Notes: generated by a model not told the origin, from the sequence alone. A DNA stretch of 64,000 bases from an uncultured Selenomonas sp. (GCA_905372355.1 CAJPOT010000002.1:165078-229077), one strand, 5' to 3'; positions 43,191 to 51,944 are shown, counted from the first letter of the stretch. A program made the numbers and translations.

Positions 43191-44507
43191 TCAATGTGTC
43201 ATCTCTTCGCTCGCGAGCATGGACTCGATGCGTATGCTGCTCAGCATATTGAGGTCGACAAAGGCGCCGTCCATCGTCTGCACGATTGGCAATGCATCGA
43301 GCCGCGATTCATCGATGTAGACGATCTTTCCCGTCTCGCCGTTCGTGAGTTTGACCCAGTTGCCGTTCAATGAATTGCAGACGTGGCGGATGAACGGCAG
43401 GCCATAAGCCGCATCGAGATGGTTTGCGACAAATTCATCGGACAACGCCGAAAAGACGTCGAAGGGCGAACGCCTCTTGGCGTAGGAGCGTCTCGAAGTC
43501 ATCGCATCGTAACTGTCGAGAACGGCAAGGATGCGTGCAAAGTCACAGATCTGCTCCTTCTTTACGGCATCCGGATAGCCCGAGCCGTCATTTCGCTCAT
43601 GATGCTGCAGCACCGCTCCCGCAATCTGCGCATCTGAAGCGAATGCCGAGTTCATGACGAGCGCATGACCGAGGCGCGTGTGCTTCTGCATGAGCATACG
43701 GTCCTCCTTCGTATAGCTGCCCACCTTTTTAAGAAACCCCGGTGCTATGCGTGTGGAGCCAATATCAAGAAGGAGAGCCGCCATGACGAGACGCAGCCGA
43801 TCACGCTGCATCATCTTTAGCCATTGCCCCATGAGGCCTGCGAGAATGGCGACGCGCACGCTGTGATGAAGCGCGTAGTCGCCCTTCATCCTCACATTGT
43901 AAATGTGCGTCATCGCCTTGGCGCTTGAGCAAAGCGGCAGAACCTGCTGCGCGAGGATCTCCACCGCCGCCTTGTCGATGTGCCCGCTCGTGCGCGTCGT
44001 TTCGTAAAGCATCGAGAGATTGAGCCAAAGATCCTTGTACTGGCTCACATAAGCGGCCTCAAGAGAGGCGTCCTTTTGGGGGGCAATCCCCGTCTGCACG
44101 ACAGAACGGACAGCCCTCCGACGAATCACAGGTTTCACGGCAACGGTGTCCGCCACCTCTCGCATGAATTCCGTCAAGGCGGCGTCCTTGTCAGGAGAAG
44201 ACGCTTCAGGCATGACGTTCAGCGTGGGCAAGGGAACTCTCTCGGACTTTGCCTGCGAGCCGCCCAAGGCCGCCGCCACATCCGCCAGAGCGGTTTTCAC
44301 ATTGTCAACCTGATGCCCAAGGGGCACAGGCGCGATATCGTCACGTACATGAACGAAGTATACGTCGCGGCTTTCCAGCAAAGAAATCATCTGACGATCA
44401 AGAACCGTCCCCTCCGACAAAATGACCGTCATATCCTCTTCATAAATACCTCTGCCAATAACCATTCCTTCCTGCAACTGACTTACTGGATACTTTTTCA
44501 GCTTCAC
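43191..44507 (-). CDS. HD-GYP-like domain protein with degenerate HD pair (paralogue 3)
   Basis: 438 residues. N-terminal KLKKYPVSQLQEGMVIGRGIY, variable linker, HD-GYP core with LLDIGSTRIAP in place of HDIGK, MQKHTRLG and HHERNDGSGYPDAVKK, then the shared C-terminal NGNWVKLTNGETGKIVYID. The GTG at 44507 was chosen by alignment with its two neighbours; another in-frame GTG lies 24 bases upstream. A TATAAT with an overlapping inverted repeat is upstream, so it may head the trio. Confidence 0.82.
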   Translation of the reverse strand: MKLKKYPVSQLQEGMVIGRGIYEEDMTVILSEGTVLDRQMISLLESRDVYFVHVRDDIAPVPLGHQVDNVKTALADVAAALGGSQAKSERVPLPTLNVMPEASSPDKDAALTEFMREVADTVAVKPVIRRRAVRSVVQTGIAPQKDASLEAAYVSQYKDLWLNLSMLYETTRTSGHIDKAAVEILAQQVLPLCSSAKAMTHIYNVRMKGDYALHHSVRVAILAGLMGQWLKMMQRDRLRLVMAALLLDIGSTRIAPGFLKKVGSYTKEDRMLMQKHTRLGHALVMNSAFASDAQIAGAVLQHHERNDGSGYPDAVKKEQICDFARILAVLDSYDAMTSRRSYAKRRSPFDVFSALSDEFVANHLDAAYGLPFIRHVCNSLNGNWVKLTNGETGKIVYIDESRLDALPIVQTMDGAFVDLNMLSSIRIESMLASEEMTH

Positions 44508-44546
44508 GATAAATTCATCCCTTCTTCGCACCTCACTAGTTTGTTT

Positions 44547-44571
44547 GTCCTATTATAACATCACATAGGAC
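44547..44571. promoter_or_regulatory. Inverted repeat over the -10 box upstream of HD-GYP-like paralogue 3
   Basis: GTCCTAT, 11 bases, ATAGGAC form a perfect 7-bp inverted repeat that contains the minus-strand TATAAT (44552-44557). This is the position expected for a repressor operator. The -35 match is poor. Confidence 0.5.
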
Positions 44572-44631
44572 TAACCGCCATACTTTTTTCAAATTTTATT
44601 TTTTTCTTATCTAAGATCCATTTTCCTTCAT

Positions 44632-44680
44632 AAAAAGCAAAAAGATGGGAGGCATCCGCCTCCCATCTTTTTTGCTTTTT
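44632..44680. terminator. Bidirectional intrinsic terminator after clpB
   Basis: AAAAAGCAAAAAAGATGGGAG is mirrored by its complement around a GGCATCCGCC tip, giving a stem of more than 20 bp with T-runs on both sides. It begins a few bases after the clpB stop on the minus strand. Confidence 0.92.
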
Positions 44681-44683
44681 TCC

Positions 44684-47257
44684 TCAAAGCGTCTTGAACG
44701 TGAACTCGCCGCCTTCTGCGCCGATCTCGACGACATCTCCTTCCTTCGCTTCGCCCTTGATGATCTCCTTCGACAGTGCCGTTTCCACCTTGTGCGAAAT
44801 CAAGCGGCGCAGCGGACGCGCGCCGAAGTTCGGCTCGAATCCCTGATTCGCCAGCAACTCCAAGGCGTCCTCCGTCCACGAGAGCGTGATGCCCACCTGG
44901 TGCTGGAGACGCTTAGAAAGGCTCTCCAGCAGGAGCTTGGCGATCGCCTTGACCTGCTCACGCGCGAGACCCTTGAACACGACGATATCATCGACACGGT
45001 TCAAAAACTCAGGACGGAAATACTCTTTCAAAAGCTCCTTGACTGCCGTCTGCGCTTCCTCGAAGTCCTTGTTAAGAATCTCGTGCGATCCAAGGTTGCT
45101 CGTCATGATGATGACGGTGTTCTTGAAGTTCACGACGCGCCCCTTGCCATCCGTCAGGCGGCCATCGTCCAGAATCTGAAGGAGCACGTTGAACACGTCG
45201 CGATGCGCCTTCTCGATCTCGTCGAGCAAGATGACGCTGTAGGGACGACGGCGCACGGCTTCTGTGAGCTGTCCGCCCTCCTCGTAGCCGACGTAGCCCG
45301 GAGGCGCTCCGATGAGCCTCGCCACGGAATGCTTCTCCATGTACTCCGACATGTCGATGCGGATCATGCTGCGCTCATCGTCGAAAAGCGCCTCCGCCAA
45401 AGTCTTCGCCAGTTCCGTCTTGCCGACACCCGTCGGGCCGAGGAAAATGAACGAGCCGATCGGGCGGTTCGGATCTTTGATGCCCGCACGCGCCCGCAAG
45501 ATTGCCTCGCTGACGACGCGCACAGCCTCGTCCTGTCCAACGACGCGCTCATGCAATACATCTTCGAGGCGCAAGAGTTTTTCGCGCTCGCCCGTGAGCA
45601 TCTTCGAGACGGGGATGCCCGTCCAGCGACTCACGACTTCGGCGATGTCCTCCTCGCTGACCTCCTCCTTGAGCAGATGATCGTCCTCCGCCTTCTTCGC
45701 CAAGGCATCCTCCTCTTCCTTAAGCTGCTTCTCCAAGGTCGGCAGCTTGCCGTAGCGAAGCTCGGACAGGCGGCTCAAGTCGTAGTCGCGCTCGGCAAGT
45801 TCCATCTCGTTTTTGACCTGGTCGATCTCCTTCTTGACGGCACGCACGCGCAGGATCGCCTGCTTCTCCGCCTCCCACTTGTCCTTGAGTTCCTTTTCCT
45901 TCTTCTGCAGTTCCTCCTTCTCTTCGGTCACATGCGCGAGCTTCTCCTTCGAGGCGTCGTCCGTCTCCTTCTTCAGCGCCTGCTCAGCGATCTCAAGCTG
46001 CATGATCTTGCGCCGCGCCTCATCCAGCGGCTGCGGCATCGACTCGATTTCCGTACGCAGCTTTGCCGCTGCCTCGTCAACGAGGTCGATCGCCTTGTCG
46101 GGCAGGAACCTGTCCGAAATGTAACGGTCGGAGAGCGTCGCCGCCGCCAGGAGCGCGTTGTCGCGGATGCGCACGCCGTGATGCACTTCGTAGCGCTCCT
46201 TGATGCCGCGCAGGATCGAAATCGTGTCCTCGACCGTCGGCTCACTGACCATGACCGGCTGGAAGCGGCGCTCAAGAGCCGCATCCTTCTCGATGTACTT
46301 GCGGTACTCGCTCAAGGTCGTCGCGCCGATGCAGCGCAGTTCGCCGCGCGCGAGCATCGGCTTCAACAAATTGCCCGCGTCCATCGCACCCTCGGCTGCG
46401 CCCGCGCCGACGACCGTATGCACCTCGTCGATGAAGAGCAGGATCTGACCGTCCGACTTCGCGATCTCGTTCAAGACGGCCTTCAAGCGCTCCTCGAATT
46501 CGCCACGGAACTTTGCGCCCGCAACGAGAGAACCCATGTCGAGCGAGTAGAGTGTCTTGTTCTTCAGCGATTCAGGCACGTCACCCGCCACGATGCGACG
46601 CGCAAGCCCCTCAACGATTGCTGTCTTGCCGACGCCCGGCTCGCCAATGAGCACAGGATTGTTCTTCGTGCGGCGCGTCAGGATCTCAATCGTACGGCGA
46701 ATCTCCTCATCGCGGCCGATCACGGGATCGATCTTGCCCTTCTTCGCCGCATCCGTGAGATCGCGCCCGTACTTTTCGAGCGACTTGTAGCCCTCCTCAG
46801 GATTGCCGCTCGTGACGTTCTGCTTGCGGTTCTTCTTGACGGCATTCATGACGCTGCTCTTCGTAAGCCCGAACTGGCGGCAGATCTCCTGCACCTCATT
46901 GCTGCCGTCAGCGGCAACGCCGAGCAGCAGATGTTCCGTACTGATGTAGTCGTCCTTCATGCTCTTTGCATATTCCTGCGCTCTGCCAATGACGCGCACC
47001 ATGTCCATGCCCATCGTCAGACGATCCTGCCCCTTGACGCTTGGCAGTTTGCTAAGCTCCTGTTCCAGCCGCGCGCGCAGCATCGCCTGATCCGTGCCGC
47101 AGTCCTCGAAGATCGTTGCAAGCAGTCCCTCCGGCTCCTGCACGAGCGCATAGAGCAGATGCGCCGACGTGATTTCCTGCTGATAGCGCATGGCCGCCGC
47201 CTGCTGCGCCGTCTGCATCGCCGCTAAAGCTTTCTCCGTATATCTTTCTTCACCCAT
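44684..47257 (-). CDS. clpB: ATP-dependent chaperone ClpB
   Basis: 857-residue disaggregase of full length. N-domain ([27 protein letters not shown]), first AAA+ module with [15 protein letters not shown], a middle coiled-coil domain at about residues 405-520 (Lys/Glu-rich), second AAA+ module with [15 protein letters not shown], and a C-terminal small domain. The middle domain distinguishes it from ClpC/ClpA. Its promoter shares a TTGACTTTTTGAC repeat with htpG, suggesting joint heat-shock control. Confidence 0.97.
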   Translation of the reverse strand: MGEERYTEKALAAMQTAQQAAAMRYQQEITSAHLLYALVQEPEGLLATIFEDCGTDQAMLRARLEQELSKLPSVKGQDRLTMGMDMVRVIGRAQEYAKSMKDDYISTEHLLLGVAADGSNEVQEICRQFGLTKSSVMNAVKKNRKQNVTSGNPEEGYKSLEKYGRDLTDAAKKGKIDPVIGRDEEIRRTIEILTRRTKNNPVLIGEPGVGKTAIVEGLARRIVAGDVPESLKNKTLYSLDMGSLVAGAKFRGEFEERLKAVLNEIAKSDGQILLFIDEVHTVVGAGAAEGAMDAGNLLKPMLARGELRCIGATTLSEYRKYIEKDAALERRFQPVMVSEPTVEDTISILRGIKERYEVHHGVRIRDNALLAAATLSDRYISDRFLPDKAIDLVDEAAAKLRTEIESMPQPLDEARRKIMQLEIAEQALKKETDDASKEKLAHVTEEKEELQKKEKELKDKWEAEKQAILRVRAVKKEIDQVKNEMELAERDYDLSRLSELRYGKLPTLEKQLKEEEDALAKKAEDDHLLKEEVSEEDIAEVVSRWTGIPVSKMLTGEREKLLRLEDVLHERVVGQDEAVRVVSEAILRARAGIKDPNRPIGSFIFLGPTGVGKTELAKTLAEALFDDERSMIRIDMSEYMEKHSVARLIGAPPGYVGYEEGGQLTEAVRRRPYSVILLDEIEKAHRDVFNVLLQILDDGRLTDGKGRVVNFKNTVIIMTSNLGSHEILNKDFEEAQTAVKELLKEYFRPEFLNRVDDIVVFKGLAREQVKAIAKLLLESLSKRLQHQVGITLSWTEDALELLANQGFEPNFGARPLRRLISHKVETALSKEIIKGEAKEGDVVEIGAEGGEFTFKTL

Positions 47258-47334
47258 AATTTCTTCCTCCTATATATCAATGATGATTTCCTAAGAAAGT
47301 ACAAGGCGTCTTTCACCTCGCCTCGTTATTTCTT

Positions 47335-47375
47335 ATTATAACGCTAAAAGTCAAAAAGTCAAATATTTTTTGACC
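47335..47375 (-). promoter_or_regulatory. clpB promoter with TTGAC direct repeat and inverted half-site
   Basis: Minus strand TTGACT (47357-47362), 16-bp spacer, TATAAT (47335-47340). The spacer begins TTTTGACTTTTA, so TTGAC occurs twice, 8 bp apart, and a GGTCAAA half-site in opposite orientation lies just upstream (to 47375). The same direct repeat overlaps the htpG promoter. It resembles but does not match the CtsR consensus spacing. Confidence 0.6.
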
Positions 47376-47468
47376 TTTTGATCAATTATTTTCGAGAGAA
47401 TATAAAGTCGGTCAGACTTTATGTCGGGTACGGTTTATGGTATAGTAAGGAAGATTGGAGGAATCTAT

Positions 47469-47861
47469 ATGCTGAACACACTTCTCCTCATAGCCCTCGG
47501 CCTCCTCACCGCCCTCTTCATTCTGCAGATGCACCGCTCACTCAAGCGTTCAACGCTCGTCAACTCGCTCATCAACGAGTACATCGACCGGCCTAACGAT
47601 CCTGCGCTCATCGACACGATCTATGCCTATTGCACATCGGACTGGCGGCTGCGGCGCATCATGAAAAGATACGACGGTACACGCACGGACATTGAGACGC
47701 TTTTCCAGAAGCTCCTCGTCTGGGCGAACTTCAGAAAGGGACGGCGCTTTGTCCCCATCTCTGCCTTCTTCTTTGCCGGCTCCCTCGCCTACCTGCTGCG
47801 CAACAAGGACGCCGAACCAAAGAAGCTCGCGATGCGGATGATGAATTTCTTCCACATTTAA
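47469..47861 (+). CDS. Small membrane-anchored protein of unknown function
   Basis: 130 residues with a hydrophobic N-terminal helix (LNTLLLIALGLLTALFIL) and a mainly basic, helical remainder containing NEYIDRPNDPALIDTIYAYC. A second weakly hydrophobic stretch lies near the C-terminus (VPISAFFFAGSLAYLL). No family is recognised. The ATG has an ideal GGAGG spacing. It is transcribed divergently from clpB and ends at a strong terminator. Confidence 0.75.
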   Translation: MLNTLLLIALGLLTALFILQMHRSLKRSTLVNSLINEYIDRPNDPALIDTIYAYCTSDWRLRRIMKRYDGTRTDIETLFQKLLVWANFRKGRRFVPISAFFFAGSLAYLLRNKDAEPKKLAMRMMNFFHI

Positions 47862-47922
47862 GGGAAACCGCAAATCTCGGCCGCGCAAGACCGATAATTT
47901 CCCGTTTCCACAATTGACGCAA

Positions 47923-47957
47923 GAACGCCGCTCGGCAAGCCGAGCGGCGTTCTTTTA
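47923..47957. terminator. Bidirectional terminator between the small membrane gene and cbiK
   Basis: GAACGCCGCTCGGC-AA-GCCGAGCGGCGTTC, with TTTTATT on the plus side. It serves the plus-strand gene and, less ideally, the convergent cbiK. Confidence 0.85.
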
Positions 47958-47981
47958 TTGAAAGGAGATGTGTTAGGCTTC

Positions 47982-48980
47982 TTACTTGGCTTCGAGCATA
48001 TCCCACGACTCATTCGCACGTTCGACAAAGAGACTGCGAATCGCCTTGTTCTCACCAAGACCATGAATGTAGGTGTTGACCTTGAAGCCAGCCTTCATGA
48101 GAACGGATTTGTGCGAATCCGGGTCATCGCCCGCCATGTCGTTGTTCGCATGATCGCCGGCGACCATCATCATCGGCATGAGCGTGACGGACTTGATGCC
48201 CTTCGCCTTAAGCTCGGGGATAATGTCCTCAAGGCTCGGCCAGCCCTCGACCGTATAGATGAACGTATTCTTGAGCTGCATCTTGTTGATGCCATCCTGA
48301 ATTACGGCATAATAAGCGTTTGCCGGATGCGGCGTGCCATGCGCCATGACGAGGACGGCTTCATCGTCAGCAACCTCGGGGAACTGCGTCGAAAGCGCCT
48401 TCAGAGCAGATTCGACGTCATCGCGCTGCTTTTCCTGCCCCTGCCAGTAGATGAGCGACGTGCCGAGCGTCATCTTCTTGAAGTTGCCCTTGTACTCATT
48501 GAAGATCGCCTTGTCATAGGCATATTCCATGCCCGGAATGACATCGAGCGAGCACAGCGCAATGCGCGTATAGCCGTCCTTCTTGAGCTGCTGCAGCGCC
48601 GCCTCCGGTGTCGGAATATCGAGACCTTCCTTCGCCTTGATGCGGTCTACGATGATATGCGAAGTAAATGCCAGCTCAACCTTCACGTTCGGATGAGCCG
48701 CCTGAATCGCCTTGACCGTCGCCTCGATCGTCTTTTCGCGCGAATCCTTGAAGGTCGTGCCAAAGCTCATGACGAGGATGGCGTCCTTGTTCGGGAGATT
48801 CTGCATCTTGGGGTTTTCATACTTCAAGACGCCGATTTCCGACGCCTCAAGGAGAGCCGGCGTCGCATCCTTGACTTCGGGATTCAGCATGTAGGAAGCG
48901 TCGGCGGAGGGTGCGCTCAAAGCGAAAACAGCGCCGCACGCGAGCGACATGGCTAGCATTTTCTTGAAATTCTTCTTCAT
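47982..48980 (-). CDS. cbiK: Sirohydrochlorin cobaltochelatase CbiK, exported type
   Basis: 332-residue chelatase that inserts cobalt (or iron/nickel in some relatives) into sirohydrochlorin in anaerobic cobalamin synthesis. A cleavable-looking signal peptide (KKMLAMSLACGAVFALSAPSADA) points to the periplasm, as in the periplasmic Desulfovibrio enzyme. Metal/substrate His candidates are in LVMAHGTPHPANAY and MVAGDHANND; LVMSFGTTFKDSR is family-typical. AAAGGAGAG precedes the ATG. A cobalamin riboswitch lies about 390 bp upstream. The periplasmic form may act as a metal or tetrapyrrole binder rather than in the main pathway. Confidence 0.92.
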   Translation of the reverse strand: MKKNFKKMLAMSLACGAVFALSAPSADASYMLNPEVKDATPALLEASEIGVLKYENPKMQNLPNKDAILVMSFGTTFKDSREKTIEATVKAIQAAHPNVKVELAFTSHIIVDRIKAKEGLDIPTPEAALQQLKKDGYTRIALCSLDVIPGMEYAYDKAIFNEYKGNFKKMTLGTSLIYWQGQEKQRDDVESALKALSTQFPEVADDEAVLVMAHGTPHPANAYYAVIQDGINKMQLKNTFIYTVEGWPSLEDIIPELKAKGIKSVTLMPMMMVAGDHANNDMAGDDPDSHKSVLMKAGFKVNTYIHGLGENKAIRSLFVERANESWDMLEAK

Positions 48981-49052
48981 TCAATATCTCTCCTTTGAAT
49001 CTTGAAAAATAAGGCTTCAGGAAACGCCCCCCGAAGGATGTTCCCTAGAAGA

Positions 49053-49081
49053 ATTATGGCAGACCTCGCGCTCGATGTCAA
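49053..49081 (-). promoter_or_regulatory. Promoter immediately upstream of cbiK
   Basis: Minus strand TTGACA (49076-49081), 17-bp spacer, CATAAT (49053-49058). It starts about 65 bp before the ATG and lies downstream of two terminator hairpins, so cbiK can be transcribed independently of the riboswitch. Confidence 0.65.
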
Positions 49082-49107
49082 GGCATAGAGACGTAAAGCC
49101 AGTCTTT

Positions 49108-49142
49108 GAAAAAGGAAGCTCCGTGTCTCCACACACGGAGCT
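49108..49142 (-). terminator. Terminator hairpin between riboswitch and cbiK (proximal)
   Basis: Minus strand AGCTCCGTGT-GTGGAG-ACACGGAGCT followed by TCCTTTTTC. Confidence 0.8.
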
Positions 49143-49287
49143 GCTGCAGAGCAGCAAAAGAGAACTGGATCGGAAATAATATATGAGCAATGCTTTCCCC
49201 TGTAGCCCAAGCCGCAGGGAAAACTCTCCGCCGAAATTGATCCCCTTTGCCCGCGAAGGGGAAGGGGTTTCGGAGGGGAGGCACTAC

Positions 49288-49316
49288 AAAAGAAAACCCG
49301 GCCTTCAGCCGGGATT
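49288..49316 (-). terminator. Terminator hairpin downstream of the cobalamin riboswitch (distal)
   Basis: Minus strand AATCCCGGC-TGAA-GGCCGGGTT followed by TTCTTTTG, about 50 bp after the riboswitch core. It is the likely expression platform of the riboswitch. Confidence 0.75.
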
Positions 49317-49364
49317 CATTGCGTTGCGCAATAATCCCCTTCCCCATCACTCGCAGGTCAAACG

Positions 49365-49540
49365 GTGATTGTCAGCTAGGCAGTTCTCCTGGCTCCAGGT
49401 CATCGCTCCTCTGCGCCTTCCCAAGGAAAACTCCCCAGTGACATCATGCAGATTCGCTCGCTGTTACAGTGGCGGGACCGCTCCGGCATTGACCGGATTC
49501 CCTATTAAGTCTTGCGACACCTAACCCAATCGATATGAAG
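49365..49540 (-). promoter_or_regulatory. Cobalamin riboswitch
   Basis: On the minus strand the hallmark elements appear in order: TTAGGTGTCGCAAGAC, AATAGGGAATCCGGT, GGAGCGGTCCCGCCACTGTAA (conserved core and B12 box region), and later AGCCAGGAGAACTGCC. It lies behind its own promoter, with a terminator hairpin downstream. The next minus-strand gene is cbiK, about 385 bp away; 49143-49287 between the two terminators holds no recognisable gene. Binding is presumed, and whether it controls cbiK is uncertain. Confidence 0.88.
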
Positions 49541-49569
49541 TTTTTATGTTCTCATGAACTTCATGTATT

Positions 49570-49598
49570 ATGGTAGCACTATGCGCGTCCCTTGTCAA
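49570..49598 (-). promoter_or_regulatory. Promoter of the cobalamin riboswitch transcript
   Basis: Minus strand TTGACA (49593-49598), 17-bp spacer, TACCAT (49570-49575); a CATAAT three bases farther is an alternative -10. Confidence 0.6.
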
Positions 49599-49668
49599 CA
49601 CCTTTTATGAAAAATATCCATAAAGCCTTCATGCGAGAGGGTCGCAGCACATGCCGCCCTCTCGCCGC

Positions 49669-50622
49669 TCATATCACATAAAACCACGGAGCTTCTCCCT
49701 CGAAATCGACCTGTTCCAATTCGTCGCGTGACTTGTCGTAGCGCAGTTCCTGATTCTTCACGCTGATCTGTGTGCCCGGCGCGACGGACTTCGTGATGAA
49801 GGCGTTGCCGCCGATGATTGCCCCCCTGCCGATGACGGTCTTGCCGCCGAGGATCGAGGCGCCCGAATAGATCGTCACATGATCCTCGATCGTCGGGTGG
49901 CGCTTCTTGTCCTTCAGGGAGCGGCCGCCCTTTGTCGAGAGCGCCCCCAAGGTCACGCCCTGATATATCTTCACATGCTCGCCGATCTCTGTCGTCTCGC
50001 CGATGACGACGCCCGTCGCATGATCGATGAAGAAGCTCCTGCCGATCGTCGCGCCCGGATGGATGTCGACGCCCGTGCGGCTGTGCGCGTGCTCCGACAT
50101 GATGCGCGGGATCACGGGCACGCCGAGCACATGAAGCTCATGCGCGAGGCGATGCACGCAGATCGCGTAAAGACCCGGATAGGAGTAGATGATCTCGGCC
50201 TCGCTCGACGCTGCGGGATCGCCCTCGAACGTCGCATGAACGTCCAGTTCGATGTAGGAGCGAATCTTCGGTATGGCACGAAAGAAGGCGAGCGTGATCT
50301 CCTGCGCACGATCAGCAATGACCTCTTCCGACTGCATAGACGCACATTTGCACGGCAAGGCGATGGCAATCTGCTTATTCAGCAGATAAGCCACATCTTC
50401 CATGACCATCGTCATATTATTCTCGACGCTGTAGACACGGTAGTGCTCGTCCTTGAAGTAGCCGGGAAAGACGATGCGCACGAGCTTGTCGAGGATGTCG
50501 ATGACCGACTTCTTGTCGGGACGACAGAACACGTCCATCTTGTCGATGATGCGATCCGTCTTGTAGTCGGCGAGGATGTCGCCGATGACGCCGTGCAAAT
50601 TTTCCGCTATGATGTCCGCCAT
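49669..50622 (-). CDS. cysE: Serine O-acetyltransferase (CysE/EpsC type)
   Basis: 317-residue acetyltransferase making O-acetylserine for cysteine synthesis. A long helical N-terminal domain (about 190 residues) precedes a left-handed beta-helix with DIHPGATIGRSFFIDHATGVVIGET, IYQGVTLGA, RHPTIEDHVTIYSGASILG and a basic C-terminus. It is the longer EpsC-like form. A GCGAGAGGG/CCCTCTCGC hairpin lies just past the stop (49631-49662) without a T-tract. Confidence 0.93.
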   Translation of the reverse strand: MADIIAENLHGVIGDILADYKTDRIIDKMDVFCRPDKKSVIDILDKLVRIVFPGYFKDEHYRVYSVENNMTMVMEDVAYLLNKQIAIALPCKCASMQSEEVIADRAQEITLAFFRAIPKIRSYIELDVHATFEGDPAASSEAEIIYSYPGLYAICVHRLAHELHVLGVPVIPRIMSEHAHSRTGVDIHPGATIGRSFFIDHATGVVIGETTEIGEHVKIYQGVTLGALSTKGGRSLKDKKRHPTIEDHVTIYSGASILGGKTVIGRGAIIGGNAFITKSVAPGTQISVKNQELRYDKSRDELEQVDFEGEAPWFYVI

Positions 50623-50698
50623 TTCTTCACTTCTCTTTCTTTCAGAAAATGCGGCGCATTGCCGCTGTTTCTCTCTTCCCTACGAACAAAGTCTTCCT

Positions 50699-51439
50699 TC
50701 ACCTGCCGAGCACGTAGGGCAGGAAGTACATGAGCTGCTTTTTCCACCATTCCCAGCCATAGTCGACGTCCGCCCCCCAGAAGTCAACCCATGCATTTAT
50801 GCCCCTCTCGTGCAGCACGGAGCGCAGGAGATCCGTCGTGCGACGCGGCTCGTCAAGCCCCTCTCCTTGCCCCGTGCAGAAGACCATCTTCCTCTCGTTG
50901 TAAAGCTCGATATAGGGATGTTCGTTCGCCATATTGGGCAGGAAGTCGAGCGGTGAATTGTCGTAGAGCTGTGCATTGAGCCAACCACCGAAAAATGTCT
51001 TGGCATCGTAGGAACCGGCAAGCGAGATGAGTCCCGTAAAAAGATCGGGGCGACGCAGGAAGAGGATCGCCGCGTGAGCGCCGCCGAAGCCGCAACCGAC
51101 GGAGACGGGAAGACGCGTCCAATCACTCAGCGAGCGCACAAAGGGCACGACTTCTTCGGCAACATATTCATAATAAGCCTCCTGCCGATTGGCACGCCAC
51201 TCACGATCATCCGCACTGAACCAGCTCTCGGAGTCAATCGTATCGACCGTCACGAGCCGGATCATGCGCCCGTCGAGCCAGCGTGCGAGCGTTTCTGTCA
51301 CGCCCGCCGCTTCATAGGCATCGGAAAGCATCTCTCGCGGCGGGAAGGCGAGCACGGGCGTGCCGTCTGCCCCATACGTTCGGACAGTCATTTCTTTCTG
51401 CAGCCGCTCGCTGTACCAGCGATCCACTCTCGTTTCCAT
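50699..51439 (-). CDS. Esterase-like alpha/beta-hydrolase fold protein lacking the nucleophile Ser
   Basis: 246-residue protein of the COG4947/esterase-D-like group (YSERLQKEMTVRTYG; LRRPDLFTGLISLAGSYD). The nucleophile elbow, normally GCS-x-GG in this group, reads GCGFGG; Ser to Gly needs one base change. The enzyme may therefore be inactive or use another residue. The ATG at 51439 has GGAGGGG about 6 bases upstream; an earlier ATG is two codons before. No clear partner gene. Confidence 0.8.
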   Translation of the reverse strand: METRVDRWYSERLQKEMTVRTYGADGTPVLAFPPREMLSDAYEAAGVTETLARWLDGRMIRLVTVDTIDSESWFSADDREWRANRQEAYYEYVAEEVVPFVRSLSDWTRLPVSVGCGFGGAHAAILFLRRPDLFTGLISLAGSYDAKTFFGGWLNAQLYDNSPLDFLPNMANEHPYIELYNERKMVFCTGQGEGLDEPRRTTDLLRSVLHERGINAWVDFWGADVDYGWEWWKKQLMYFLPYVLGR

Positions 51440-51502
51440 ATACATCCCCTCCCCATTGTTCCCTAATCATAACTATACTATACAACGTCTGTCGTGACAA
51501 GA

Positions 51503-51545
51503 AGAAACGGCTGCCGCAAAAATTTGCAGCAGCCGTTTCTATTTT
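51503..51545. terminator. Terminator-like hairpin between crcB and the esterase-like gene
   Basis: AGAAACGGCTGC pairs with GCAGCCGTTTCT around a 14-base loop; a T-rich run lies on both sides (better on the plus strand). It probably ends the MFS-crcB transcript on the minus strand. Confidence 0.7.
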
Positions 51546-51551
51546 TCTCGC

Positions 51552-51941
51552 CTACAGTGCAGCGCGCACGAGCAAGAGTCCCGCCCATGCCGCCGCCACA
51601 CCGAAGGCGACGTTCGCCAGTACATTCCAGAGCGCTGAAAGCGCATTCGCGCCCTGCAGCAAGGTCAACGTCTCCATGCTGAAGGACGAGAACGTCGTGA
51701 AGCCGCCGAGGAAACCGACGGCGAGCAGAAAGCGCAGGTTCTCAGGCAAAAGCGCGCCGCGCGGCAAAAACGGCAAAACGCCGATAAGAAGCCCCATAAG
51801 GAAACTGCCCAACACGTTGACAAAGAGCGTGCCGTAAGGAAATGCCGCCCCGAAGCGCACGGCGAAAAACGAGGTCGCCAAATAGCGGCAGACAGCGCCG
51901 AGGCCGCCGCCAAGAAAGACAAAGATATACTGTGCTCCCAT
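51552..51941 (-). CDS. crcB: Fluoride channel CrcB/Fluc
   Basis: 129-residue dual-topology fluoride exporter. Four membrane segments, GGGLGAVCRYLAT, GTLFVNVLGSFLMG (the conserved Asn) and GFLGGFTTFSSFSMET (Phe-box/TTFSTF). A single crcB gene implies a homodimer. No fluoride riboswitch was seen. It lies 3 bp after the MFS transporter. Confidence 0.95.
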   Translation of the reverse strand: MGAQYIFVFLGGGLGAVCRYLATSFFAVRFGAAFPYGTLFVNVLGSFLMGLLIGVLPFLPRGALLPENLRFLLAVGFLGGFTTFSSFSMETLTLLQGANALSALWNVLANVAFGVAAAWAGLLLVRAAL

Positions 51942-51944
51942 CGC

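Noticed and set aside
44645-47227. Very long plus-strand open frame opposite clpB
   Set aside because: The minus strand encodes a complete ClpB with all motifs; the plus frame is a codon-bias shadow.
47335-47375. Canonical CtsR box at clpB
   Set aside because: The GTCAAA half-sites are 8 bp apart rather than the 10-bp period of the CtsR consensus, so I only note resemblance.
49078-49350. Minus-strand 90-codon open frame between riboswitch and cbiK
   Set aside because: It crosses a terminator hairpin and the cbiK promoter and shows no protein-like pattern.
51453-51551. Fluoride riboswitch near crcB
   Set aside because: This region is downstream of crcB on the minus strand, and neither it nor the MFS leader shows the fluoride aptamer core.
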